The translations under genes were made by a program, and so were the position numbers. Under the pieces are notes generated by a model that worked only from the letters and a program-made list of their open reading frames with translations, was not told where the DNA came from and did not search any database. DNA of 64,000 nt from Sipunculus nudus (taxonomy: Eukaryota; Annelida; Sipuncula; Golfingiida; Sipunculidae), in NCBI GenBank assembly GCA_026874595.1, contig CM049309.1, forward strand, positions 41,743,079-41,807,078, in the 5' to 3' direction. Below are positions 22,206 to 33,889 of this stretch, in pieces. Numbering within the stretch: the stretch's first letter is position 1; each line of letters opens with the position of its first letter.

Positions 22206-22934
22206 CACTGACTTCTTTATTCATTCCCCTAGACATCAAGTTTGAAACCAATATTTCAGTCCAACTTGGAGCTATCATTTGGAAACAGATATGTGGACAG
22301 ATGACACCTGTGACCTTGACCTTGTGACCCAAAAATCCATAAGGTTCTTCCATTATTGGCAGTTGAGCAATATCTGGTAGATGGAAGGTTTGGGATGAAA
22401 AGTTTGACTTAAAATGGGTCCTCGGTCTTTTAAAGAAATGGGTCCTGTGACCTCGACCTTCGACCTCATGACCCCAAAATAAAAAGGGTCCTTACTTTAT
22501 TTGTGGACCCTATATAAGTCTGGTTCAAAACCAATATGTCAAATCAAACTGATGTTATCATCCAAAAACAAATATGTGGACAGATGGCCGCCCCTGTGAC
22601 CTTGACCTTTGAACCCTAAAATCAATCAGATTCTTCCCCTATTGGCAGGTCAGCTATATGTACTAGATACAAGATTTGGGATGAAAATTTTGGCTTAAAA
22701 TGCATCAACATTCTTTCTTAACAGGTGGGTCCTGTGACCTTGAACTTTGACCTCATGACCCAGGATTCAAAGGAGTTCTTCCTTTAGGGGTGGACCATAT
22801 ATAAGTCTAGTTTGAAATCGATAAGTTAATCCAAACTTGAGTAGTTATCATCAAGAAACAAATTTGACGGACATACAGAAAGATGTTGTCGGACAGACAG
22901 GGTGATTACTATAGGGCATCCGCGTATTCAAGCG

Positions 22935-23350
22935 GACCCTAATAGGCACACAAGGTTTCAGGACACTAGATTAAGCCACAATTGCCTAACTTATAGTATC
23001 AATATAAATTGGCAGTGCCAAAAATCAAATAAAAATGCAGAATTAAAAAAAATACAGGTGGCGCCACCAGTCTTCAGGAACTCAATAGACACACCAGGTT
23101 TCGGGAGACCAGATGAAACAACAGTTACGAAACTAACAAAATTGCTTCATATGACGGTTTAAAAATAGAAAAAAAACCCGTAAAAATTAGAAAAAAAGGT
23201 GGCGCCACCAGTCTTCAGGAACTGAATAGACACACCAGGTTTCGGGAGACTATATGAAACAACAGTAACGAAACTGACATAATTGCTATCATATGACATT
23301 AAAAAAAAAAAACAGAAAATAATTAGAAAAAAAGGTGGCGCCACCAGTTT
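22935..23350 (+). repeat. Tandem array, ~140-bp unit, with GGTGGCGCCACC palindrome
   Basis: About three units. The perfect 12-bp palindrome GGTGGCGCCACC begins at 23057, 23198 and 23334, so the spacing is 141 and 136 bp. Each unit also carries ACACCAGGTTTCGGGAGAC, the last copies being nearly identical. The same palindrome recurs in an intronic element at 62798-63448. Confidence 0.8.
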
Positions 23351-25080
23351 GGGGGGACTGATAACCCTGGTCTTGGTAAATATTCAAGGCAAGATTAAGG
23401 GCAGTCCATGCATTAATTATCAAGATACTGGAGGTTTGATTTCCAATTTTTAATTATTCGGTTGGGTGGGGGGGGGGGGGGAGGGGTAATTAAAAGCCCC
23501 ATGGCTCGTCAGATATATGTCACAGTGATCAAGTTTCAGGTTTCCAAAAAGAATTTTTATTGACCTCCCTCGATATTCCCTCCAGATTTTTCACGATTTG
23601 TGCCCTGCTAACAACGGACAAAGCGCCAAATTTCTCAACTTTCAGTCAGCTGTGCTTAAAAAGGCTATAAAATTAACAGCTATCGAATTTTCGGTATCAC
23701 AGATCAGCTGAGCGTCATTACCCCTGGTTTACTTGGTTTTTGCACTGTTTTCCAATTTTTTAAGGTTACCCCCATCCCCTTCCCAGGAACTGTGGGCCTC
23801 TGAGAGACTATTGGTCACTCGGTGTAACAGTAAAAGTCTCCCTTTCCAAAAGTCCGGCGGGTCCGCCAATGATAAAACAGAAAGGTATCATAACTATGCA
23901 CATTGAAAAACTGCTTAAAAAGAACACCTCAGCAGTGACTCATGTGGGCCCCATGCATGCATGTTTTCCATAGTTACGTGGCATCCTGGGTAATTTCACA
24001 TCTGTGCTGAAGTCTATACCTGTTGTTCTCACGGTGAGTATTGTAAACAGCGGGGGGACCGTTTTCATGTAGATTTATATCGTCACACACTCTTTGTGGG
24101 CCAACTCATTTGTCGCATGTCAAATGATGAAATAATTAGTACCTGCATCAGGACTGTGTGATTGAATAATAACAGAACTAAACCGCATTATATATATGGA
24201 ATACCTCTGTGCGCGCGAGTGAGGGAGAGAGAAAAGCTGCACGCATGGGAAAAGAAGGGCCGCGGATTTAGCCACTCGTTGATAAAATGGCCGCCGTTAT
24301 TCACGTAAACGCTACCTTAATTTAGCAGAACCATATAACTACATTCAACCAAAAAGTTGTTTTAAATTCATTATAAACTCATTAAGTATACATTTTAAAA
24401 ACTTTTCAATTATTTAAACATGATTTTGTAACATTTAAAATTAATTAAAAATTTTTAAAAGGTACATTATTTTAAGCACCCATTTCCCCCTCTACTGTGT
24501 GTCTTCTGGTTGAAAAATGAAATTTTGAAAAATGAAATTAATTTTCATTTATTTACCCCCCCCCCCCCAAAAAAAAAGAAAACGCTTTTAAGATTTGACA
24601 TTTAGTTAAATAAAAAGTGGCTTGCGGCTACTTGATGCTTAAAATAGCGTAAATTAAAATTTAACTGTTATAATATCATATGAAAATAAATGGAAATGTC
24701 AAAAATATTTTTTTATATATTTTTATCAAAATATTCATACAGGGTCCTGTCATTAGGCCTATATATTAAGATAAAATATACATAAAATGATAAAACATAC
24801 GATATACAAGAAATGGTGAACGCACAAATTATAAAAGTACATAAATATGATATATATTACATATCAAACAATAATTATAGCACAAATATCATAATGCACA
24901 AACCCGTGTCTAAGTAAAAATCATTAGTAAATGATTATAAAATCACGTAAAAAATGTGTGTCAGATGATTAAAAGAATATGTTAAAAGAATAAAACATAG
25001 CATAATCAGAATATACTCTGCACATCGCGATTTAAAAAGGGGATCATTTGAACAGTAAAAAGATAATGTTATTCAAAGTT
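23351..25080. other. Intergenic DNA with promoter-like segment, no coding seen
   Basis: The part at 23930-24310 is more GC- and CpG-rich. It includes a strong donor-like ACGGTGAGT (24030-24038), a GCGCGCG stretch and AAATGGCCGCC near 24285. The rest is AT-rich with a C-run near 24557. No coding exon was found downstream, so a noncoding transcript is the most that could be proposed. Confidence 0.3.
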
Positions 25081-25084
25081 TCTC

Positions 25085-25543
25085 TTTAATTATACAAAGC
25101 TAAGACATTAAAGGGAAATCTTTTACCTTTCGTTTGAAAGTTGGTAATTAATGTAAAGACCTAATTTCTTCAGGTAATCAGTTCCAAACAGAAGGACCTC
25201 GGTATAAAAATCTATTTTTGTAGAACTCATTTCTCGGTTTCGGCACTGATGTAGGAGGCCTCTTGCTGCAGATCTATAGTAACGTAGTTGTGGGTATCAT
25301 TGACAAACGTAAAATTATTGGGATTGAAAATGCGCATTTGATGTACATATCTATGCATCAGAATGAATATATAAAATATTCACATCTTTTAGAAACTGTA
25401 AGCCATTGTAGCTTTTTCAGTATATGGTTGCGCTTGGTATATCGAAATCGTAACAGCTGGTAACTATATATACGTACAGCACGATTTTGTATTCTTTCCA
25501 ACTTTGTGTGGTAAGGCCTACTAACGTTTTCGTTTAGTCCCAC
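25085..25543 (-). mobile_element. Decayed LINE, 3' end of reverse transcriptase
   Basis: On the minus strand, 25543-25358 translates to a segment containing KLERIQNRAVRI and then ILKKLQWLTVSKRCEYF. This is the conserved C-terminal pattern of non-LTR retrotransposon polymerases (Jockey/CR1-type). After a stop, a shifted frame continues with NPNNFTFVND and an LP-containing tail broken by stops. It is a 5'-truncated, inactive remnant. Confidence 0.7.
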
Positions 25544-26257
25544 ACATTAACCGCGTAGTCTATTTGTGGCTGAATTGTGGTATTGTTTCAGAAATTCGGT
25601 GTAAAAGTGCTAGATTCGAGGATAATATTTTGCATAAGTCCGTTTCATGTGGGCGCCATGATAGATTAGCATTTTATATGTTCACACCTAGGAGTTATAA
25701 GTTTGAGAAGATTCCTGTAATGAAGGCACTGCCCTTCACAACAAATTATTTTTTTAATCATAAGTATAGTTTCAAAGTATATGCCTACAGAGATGTGTAC
25801 ATTTTAATGAAAATCAAGACATAAACTTCTGTAGTATTTAATAACTATGCATGTACACGAATGTAAGTTTTTTAAAGGCCATGCACTTTGTCAATAGAGC
25901 AAAGGGGCATATATAAATTATTAAATTAAATAAATAATAAATTAAGAATGAAACATAACAAAAAGTTAAACAAAATAAATAAGAAAATTATAAATAAGCT
26001 TATGGAACTTTCAAATTTGTTTGCCAAAGGAGGGCCTTGATTTCATATTGTTTTATCAGTATTAATATATATATTTATATACACGAGGTTTCACTGTATA
26101 TATATATACAGAAAAGTATCAAATTGAACCGAAATTTACACTTATAGCAATCCAAGCGCCTGTGGTTCCACCAGCATTGAAAATGAACCCTTCCACTCTG
26201 AAGTCAGCTTACGGCCGGGCCTGCATCCTATAATGTACATATATGTACATGCATATA

Positions 26258-26263
<6 letters not shown>

Positions 26264-26337
<74 letters not shown>
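26264..26337. repeat. (AT)n microsatellite
   Basis: About 37 uninterrupted AT dinucleotides, extended to the left by imperfect ATATGTAC steps. Confidence 0.95.
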
Positions 26338-26338
<1 letters not shown>

Positions 26339-27099
26339 CTCTATCGCTACAGTGAAGTGCAATAAACACTGACGGTGGATGGTACCGACATGTCACGCTG
26401 GTTTAGAAGTTTATAATAAACATGGATATTCTCATTTTGTAAACGGCTTGCTGTTGCGTATCTCAGTATACACATCTAAATACATCCCTGTACTGTAGAG
26501 AAAAGAATGTAATTGAGATTCTGCGAAATTGAAAGTCTCTGTTTTGGGGAAATCGTGGGGTGAGCGTATAAAAATATGCTTAATTGGCATCCTGAGTGTC
26601 GACTGTCTGGCGTTCACCTATTTTATTTTCTTTCCCTTAGCTGCCAAGGTCAGTTGATTAAAACCATAGCCACGCCGAAATGTCATATAATATACAGAGC
26701 CAGACAGACAAAAACGAACTGATAATTTTCGTTGTCGCGGAGTGTGGTTGTAGTAGAAGTGGATTCAGTGGAGATAACCTTTAACATGGTGTTATATTAC
26801 CAGTATCACCTTATCAATGTGTACAATAAGGAATAAACCCAATTCCTTAGCGTGACTGAAACCTCTTGAGAACACTTTGACAGGTATCCTATATATATAT
26901 AAAAGAAACGCTATCGCCTTGACATTGTACTTGTCATATGCACTATATGTATTATTGAGAATATACTGTCAGCGTTTTATATCTCTCCATACTTGACTCA
27001 CTTAACTGTAAAAGTCACGAGCACTGGTGAGAGTGGCGTGATTGTGATTTGTCGGTCAACAACGCCCCCTCCCTCCCTCTATATGGTGTCTTCTTTGAA

Positions 27100-27290
27100 T
27101 AAAGAGTAACAATAATGATAAATATAATATTAATAACATAACAATAATAAAAATAATAATAATAATGATTAAAAGAATGACAATGAATAATAATAATAAT
27201 AACAATAATATGAAGGAGACGAGGATAAGAATTATTATTATAATAAAAATAATAACATATATATATTTATATATTTTATTCATAAATCAT
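27100..27290. repeat. (TAA)n/(AAT)n-rich low-complexity tract
   Basis: Imperfect AAT/ATA trinucleotide repeats. They produce a spurious Ile/Leu-rich minus-strand frame, which is not a gene. Confidence 0.85.
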
Positions 27291-27506
27291 AGACATGTAT
27301 AAACCCTCCTATTTCGCACTTGTTTAGATATACTGTGATATGTTTATCTTATGAGAATCCCAATTTATCAAACGGGGTTTTCATGAATCCGATTCTATCA
27401 AACAGGAGCAATTCAAGAATCCAATTCCTTTACAATTAAAGAGGGTGCTATATCCCATTTTTGTTCAAACAGAGGTCGTCGCTCATTCCCATTTTATCAA
27501 GCAAAG

Positions 27507-28345
27507 GTTTGTAAATTGTACCCTTCACCAAGAGGTCGTTGCTAAATTTTACCCTTCACCAAGAGGTCGTTGCTAAATTTTACCCTTCACCAAGAGGTCG
27601 TTGCTAAATTTTACCCTTCACCAAGAGGTCGTTGCTTAATTTTACCCTTCACCAAGAGGTCGTTGCTAAATTTTACCCTTCACCAAGAAGTCGTTGCTAA
27701 ATTTTACCCTTCACCAAGAGGTCGTTGCTTAATTTTACCCTTCACCAAGAGGTCGTTGCTAAATTTTACCCTTCACCAAGAGGTCGTTGCTTAATTTTAC
27801 CCTTCACCAAGAGGTCGTTGCTAAATTTTACCCTTCACCAAGAAGTCGTTGCTAAATTTTACCCTTCACCAAGAGGTCGTTGCTAAATTTTACCCTTCAC
27901 CAAGAGGTCGTTGCTAAATTTTACCCTTCACCAAGAGGTCGTTGCTAAATTTTACCCTTCACCAAGAGGTCGTTGCTAAATTTTACCCTTCACCAAGAGG
28001 TCGTTGCTTAATTTTACCCTTCACCAAGAGGTCGTTGCTAAATTTTACCCTTCACCAAGAAGTCGTTGCTAAATTTTACCCTTCACCAAGAGGTCGTTGC
28101 TAAATTTTACCCTTCACCAAGAGGTCGTTGCTAAATTTTACCCTTCACCAAGAAGTCGTTGCTAAATTTTACCCTTCACCAAGAGGTCGTTGCTAAATTT
28201 TACCCTTCACCAAGAGGTCGTTGCTAAATTTTACCCTTCACCAAGAAGTCGTTGCTAAATTTTACCCTTCACCAAGAAGTCGTTGCTAAATTTTACCCAA
28301 GCTTCACTAAGATTCGTTGCTTAATTTAACCCTTCACCAAGAAGT
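27507..28345. repeat. 31-bp minisatellite, about 25 near-identical copies
   Basis: The unit reads TTGCTAAATTTTACCC + TTCACCAAGAGGTCG (31 bp). Only two sites vary between core copies: GCTA/GCTT and AAGAGG/AAGAAG. A GCTT copy followed directly by an AAGAAG copy recurs at least three times, suggesting dimer-level amplification. There are no unique spacers. The ends grade into diverged copies. Confidence 0.95.
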
Positions 28346-29150
28346 CGTTGCTGATCTTGCTCCTTCACGGAAAGGTCATTGCCAAATCCGACTTCAAACA
28401 AGTCCTTGTTTTATCCTAATCCTTCAAAAAGAGGTAGTTAAAAACCCACTCCTAAATTCCAAATGATGTCGTTGTTAAATCCCACTCCTTCAAATTAAGG
28501 TCCTATTTAAATCCCACTCCTTCAAACAGAGGTCGTTATATTCCACTCCTTCCATGGACGAGGTCGTTAAACCCAATTCTTCATGAAAGGGTGCATGGTT
28601 AACCCCAAATCCTTCCAAAATAGATATTTGATCAATACCACTCCTTACAAAAGAGGTCGTTAACTCGTCATGTATAACTCCTTACAAAAGAGGTCGTTGT
28701 TAAACCAACTCCTAAAAGAAAGGTCGTTGTTAAATCCTACTCCTTCCCAAGAGTTCATTGGTATATATTCACTCCTTTCCAAAGAGGGTTTGTTCAATGC
28801 CATCAATCCTTCCAATTTTAAGGGTTAGTTAACTTGTTATATGCCACCCCTTCAAAAGGAGATCGATTAACTCACTCCTTAAAGAGAGGTCGTTGTTAAA
28901 TCCCACTCCTTAAAAAGGAGGTCTTTGTTAAATCCCACTTCTTAAGAAAAAGGTCTTTATTAAATCCCACTCCTAAATAAAAGGTCTTTGTTAAATCCCA
29001 CTCTTTAAAAAAAGGTCTTTGTTAAATCCCACTCCTTAACAAAGAGGTTGTTATTATATCCTATTCCTTAAATGAGAGTTTATCCCACGCCTTCACGGAA
29101 ATTGAGTTAGTTGCTATATCCTATCACACATCTCACAAATATAAGTCATT
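28346..29150. repeat. Diverged flank of the minisatellite
   Basis: Degenerate units of about 28-35 bp with the core AGGTCGTTGTTAAATCCCAC and CTCCTT. They represent older copies of the same satellite. Similar decayed copies precede the array from about 27350. Confidence 0.8.
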
Positions 29151-29491
29151 GCTTGGAGGGACAGGGCCACTGGTTATGAGTGTACAGAACTTGTCCTTGT
29201 CATAAACGTGATAAGCTTTTGAACAAGTGCTTGCACGTCGGTGTGCACAGATTCAACCCCCCCCCTCCAATAGATAAATTTTAAATTTAATCATGTAACA
29301 CAGACCGGGGAGCCGGAGGGGGGGGGGGGGGCTCACCGAAATGCTGTGAAGTGATAAATAAAAATGCAACATCAATTATGAATTTTTGCAAGCCGGTTTG
29401 AATTAACGGATGGTTTAAAAAATCAGAACCTCTTATCGACTTCCAACTCAGCATAGTTCTATGGAAACTGAATGCTTAACTCAGCTTGACG

Positions 29492-30388
29492 TAAGAATAT
29501 AGCTGGAGGGGAGCTGACAATCGAAAGTTTGCGGAATCGGTCGGAACAGGTTCCTTGTAGCAATGAATAGTTATCAATTATACCACTAGAGGTCCCCACT
29601 ACCTCGTTCATGCCGAGTTGATTGGATGATGGTGAAATAAATGGCGAAGTCATTTTCAAAACCTGAGAACAAAAATTTATCGATCGAACTTTAACTTTAT
29701 AAATAACGCGGAGTCCCTAAGTCTTATATGAGTAATGTTGCTCCAAGTTGTATAAATAGTAATTACAGAAAAAGAAAAAAGAAATGTTCTAGCTCCTTTC
29801 ATTTGGATGTTCTGAACAGTAACATCTGCAGCACAATTTCTAAAACGGTCCTTTCGAGCATCTCACGTGTGTGCGTGTGTGTGTGTGTGTGTGTGGGGGG
29901 GGTGCTTCAAGTCCTGCTACAAGGACTACACAGGACTTACTGCTGAAAGCTCTTCCATACAATCTGCTGACACATGAACAACTAAAGATTATTTTGTAAC
30001 AACAGCCGCCTTTTCCAAAATATTCACTTTTATTTCAAATTCATAAACATTATAAATAAACAAGCACCTAAATGAAACCTAATTTAAGATAAGATCAAAA
30101 GAATGAAAAAGAACGTGGTTAGATTGTTATTTAGTAAATTATATATTTAACAAATGATACAAGATTAAAGTTTTCGTTCATGCTTAATAAATGAAAATAC
30201 TTTAATTGTTTGACACACCTTGTCACTGATCTGTTAGTCATAAATGTTTTGATTCGGGACCAATTAGTTTAATCTTTCTTAATTAGTATTTAAAGAGTGT
30301 CTATTCCATAAGAATTATGTAATGGTGGTAAAAGAATTAGTGGGACTCCTACACATGGAAAAATACAATTAATAGTCTGGGATTCGGA
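29492..30388. repeat. Tandem duplication, copy A (~0.9 kb)
   Basis: Runs from AATATAGCTGGAGGGGAGC to GGGATTCGGACTT and is followed at once by copy B, starting again AAATAGCTGGAGGGG. Contains a (GT)n-G(n) tract near 29867-29902. On the minus strand an open frame of about 66 codons (29659-29459) follows an acceptor-like TTGTTCTCAG. Confidence 0.85.
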
Positions 30389-31659
30389 CTTAAGAAAATA
30401 GCTGGAGGGGAGCTGACAATCGAAAGTTTGCGGAATCGGGTGGAACAGCTTCCTTGTAGCAATGAATAGTTATCAATTACACCACTAGAGGTCCCCACTA
30501 CCTTGTTCAAGCCGAGTTGATTGGATGATGGTGATATAAATGGCGAAGTCATTTTCAAAACCTGAGAAAAACAAGGGACCTATGGGTCACGACGCTCAGC
30601 TGTTATATATGATAATAAATATTATTTAGAAATGAGGCATATGCTGGTTTTGTGTGGTAATAAATATAAGCTGTATTATGAGTTGTTGTTGTTTAGCTTA
30701 TGTATGATTTTGATAGTACCTTTGGAGACAGGAAAGAGGATTGATTTTATTTATTTTATTAACAAATGGAGTACTACTGTCACACAGATTTTGACTTGGC
30801 CATATAACTTATAAGCAGAACATATAATATAAGAGTTTAACTATTTATTAAAAAAATTACAAATATTGTCCCAAATATAATTTTTATTAAAAATAATAAG
30901 AGAATCATATGATTTTTTAAAATGAAATATAACTGATATGATTATTAAAATAATATTCAAGAATATATTGATGAATGCATTCATGAATACATTTTGAAAG
31001 TATTTGCACGAGTATTCATATACTTTCATTTTTACCTGAATTCCCATTCTTTATGCAAGAAATTTTATAATGGAGTACATAATCATATTTGTATTTAAAT
31101 ACAATTACAAAGTATTCGCACCATGTCTGGTATTTATTCAGTTTTTACCAAACAAAGATGTTGAGAATCCAGAATATACAAAATTCACACATTTAAATAA
31201 TGATCATAAGTACCTGGTTTTATGGCCTTTATTTATATTAAAAAATAACTGTAAAAAATTCATTTTGGACTAATTTCACATCAATGTACACACTAGACAC
31301 AGTAGGAATCTAGATTAATATTATCAACTGCATCTTTGTCTATCATTAATTTCCTTCATATAATCCCTAATGATTAATAATGAATAATATGATTTACTTC
31401 TTTATCATTAAAATTGAACTGAAAAATGCCATAGGTGACTGCATGGTGTTATTTGGAATATGTGACATTCTATCCATCGATACAAGATTCTTATATCATC
31501 AGTAACTGCAAGTTAATTTCCTGTTATTATAAACTAACAAATTCCTTTTCTATTTTTCTTTAATTTGTTATTAAAAACCAATAAAAAATTTATTAATTTA
31601 TTGTTTATTGTTATGTTGTTGGTTAAAACTACTAGATGAGTTGGGTTGGACACCTGGAT

Positions 31660-33090
31660 CAACTGTGGCTGGCCATTAGCTGCCTGGATTCCTGTATGCC
31701 TCGCCTCAAGCGTGCATAATTTGATGAAAGGTCAACAAGGTCAACAAAGTGGTGAATCAAGAGGGGCTGGAGAGAGCCAAAGTCTGACAGGGTCTCATAA
31801 AAAACATTAATAAAAGCTACAATATTTGGCCAATTTCTTTCAGCTTTCTAAACTAAAAAACTGAAATCCTTATATGTGCATGATATGAAAATTATATCAA
31901 CAGTGCTCACAGGAAACAAACGTGCCATGGTCACAGTTGGGCAAAATTAAAGGTACTAATTTTATATTTATGCTAATAACTTATAAAATTTGAAAAATTC
32001 ATAACTAATTTTGGGTATTCAATTGAATCTTGATTAAATAATGTTACATCCCTGACAAAAAAATCTCTAGCTTCAGCAATGCCCTTGTTAAGGGAGTAAA
32101 AATATTTCTTGATTTTTTACAAAGTGCATTATGTTTGGGCCCATAACTTAAAACAATTACGCAATACTGACATCATTCTGGCATGTGCATAGAGAATGAA
32201 AAATATGTATATTATTTATGATTAAAGTCAGATCAGTGGTTTTGATATTAGGCAGTCTTGAAGTGTAAAAATGGGTTTTTAATGGAAAAATGAAGTTTTT
32301 CATTAATATCTCGAAGGTATTAAGTCCTAGTGACCAAATTCTTGGCATGGTAGGGGATTTTGGAGACATCTAACTGTATGCCGAATTTAAGGAACTTAGA
32401 GCTGAAGCTGGGGAGCTGAGCTCTTGCAAACTGCATAACACTAGCTTGATGTAAACAATATGTTACATGGTGTTTGAAAACTTGATTAAAATTTACAGTT
32501 TTTGATCAACTGGTTTCAAATTTTTGGTGTTAACAGTTGAAATGCTAACAAAAACATGCTGTGAAAATTAAATCCACAGTACTAACAGTAAAAAAAACGT
32601 GCCATGGTCAAAGTTGGGCAAAATTTAAGGTACCAATTTTTTATTTTTATTGATATTTTAAAAATTTAAAAGATTTTAATCTAATTTTGGGTATACAATT
32701 TAATTTTGATTAATTAAAGTTATATTACTGGAAAAAAGGTCCATAGCTTTAACGTTTTTTGTGTTAAGTGATCAAATATCTTTCCTGATTTTTTACAAAA
32801 TGCTTCATGTTTGGGCCAATAACTTTTTTTAAATTAAATAATACAGACATAATTTCTGGCATGTATATAGGAACTATATAGAGGAATATTTATGGTAAAT
32901 ATGAGGAAAAACAGATAAGTGGTTTTGATATTAGGCAGTCCTGAAGTGTGAAAATAAGTTTTAAATAAAAAATTGAGGTTTTTCCTTAATTTCTCAAAGG
33001 AACGAAGTTGCAAAGACCCAGTTTTCGGCTTGGTAGGAGATCTTGGGGACATCTAACATTATGCTGAATTTTGGATTCCTAGGTCTGGAC
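31660..33090. repeat. Nested internal repeat pair, first dimer
   Basis: Two related ~650-bp monomers, each with CGTGCCATGGTCA, GTTGGGCAAAATT, TTTGATATTAGGCAGTC and TTGG-GACATCTAAC. This dimer recurs about 2.16 kb further on. Confidence 0.75.
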
Positions 33091-33889
33091 TAATACCTTT
33101 ATTTCACATTCAAGGGAATAATACATTTTAGTTTATATATTATTTAAGCATATCCACTTTTTCCATTAAAATAGTTTTTATCTGATTATTTTTTTTTATT
33201 TACAAGTTTTATAAATTTGTATTAAAAAAACACTGAAAATATAAGTTAAAATATTAGAATTCTTAGTTGCAATCATTATACATCCAGAGTGTAGCTCGTA
33301 TTGGGTCATATTATGCATACACATATATTTTTATTATTTGTAAATCACAAATTTTTAAACTGAATTTAAAAGAAAATAATGCCACAACACGGCATCTGCA
33401 AGATTATTCCTTGAATCACTATTAAAAAGTTTTGCACATTGGAGTTTTCAGTACATGCTTAATCTTATTCACCAAAATAAAATAAGATTCTGTAAATTTG
33501 GTAAAATAAAAACATCTTTTCAAATAAAGTATACACACTGTTGGTTGAATGAGGGACAAACAATATCATTATGCTAATTACAATCTAAGCTTTAATTTAT
33601 TCCTTGAATTAATAGTCAATTTCACACCTTGTGAAGTTTTTACTTATCTGATGAACATCCACACTTTCATAGCAATACACCACTTTGTGGACACAATTAA
33701 ATGTGCACTTTAATCATTGTAACCCTGGTGGTAAATACAAAATCTAAAATGTAGCATAGCCAAGAATAAAATGAAATACAGAAAATTATAACATTCATCT
33801 AGTTAATGCATCATCTGGGGGGGGGGGGGAAGGTGTGCAGGGCAGAGAAGAAGCCTGCTAGTAGTGGCCCAGCTGAGCCAAGACAAGCT

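Larger units (their letters stand above)
21141..22930 (+). repeat. Composite interspersed repeat with tandem TGACCTTGACC modules
   Basis: The head at 21141-21174 (GGGACCCATGGGTC...) resembles the head of the 30571 insertion. The body is built from diverged modules of roughly 140-175 bp. Each carries CCTGTGACCTTGACC followed by GACCTCATGACC and ATATAAGTCTGGTTTGAAA. A GGACAGACAGG tail follows, then GGGTGATTACTATAGGGC. It is split by an LTR-like segment at about 21590-22205. Confidence 0.55.

Noticed and set aside
25263-25463. 66-residue plus-strand frame
   Set aside because: Antisense to the decayed LINE polymerase fragment.
27056-27283. Hydrophobic Ile/Leu-rich 75-residue frame, minus strand
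   Set aside because: Translation of an AAT/TAA trinucleotide tract; a membrane protein is not supported.
27570-27794. 74-residue reading frame in the minisatellite
   Set aside because: A 31-bp unit keeps a frame open with a 31-residue period; it contains no recognised domain and is explained by the tandem repeat.
27507-28345. Possible CRISPR-like array
   Set aside because: Units are contiguous with no unique spacers, and the DNA is clearly eukaryotic.
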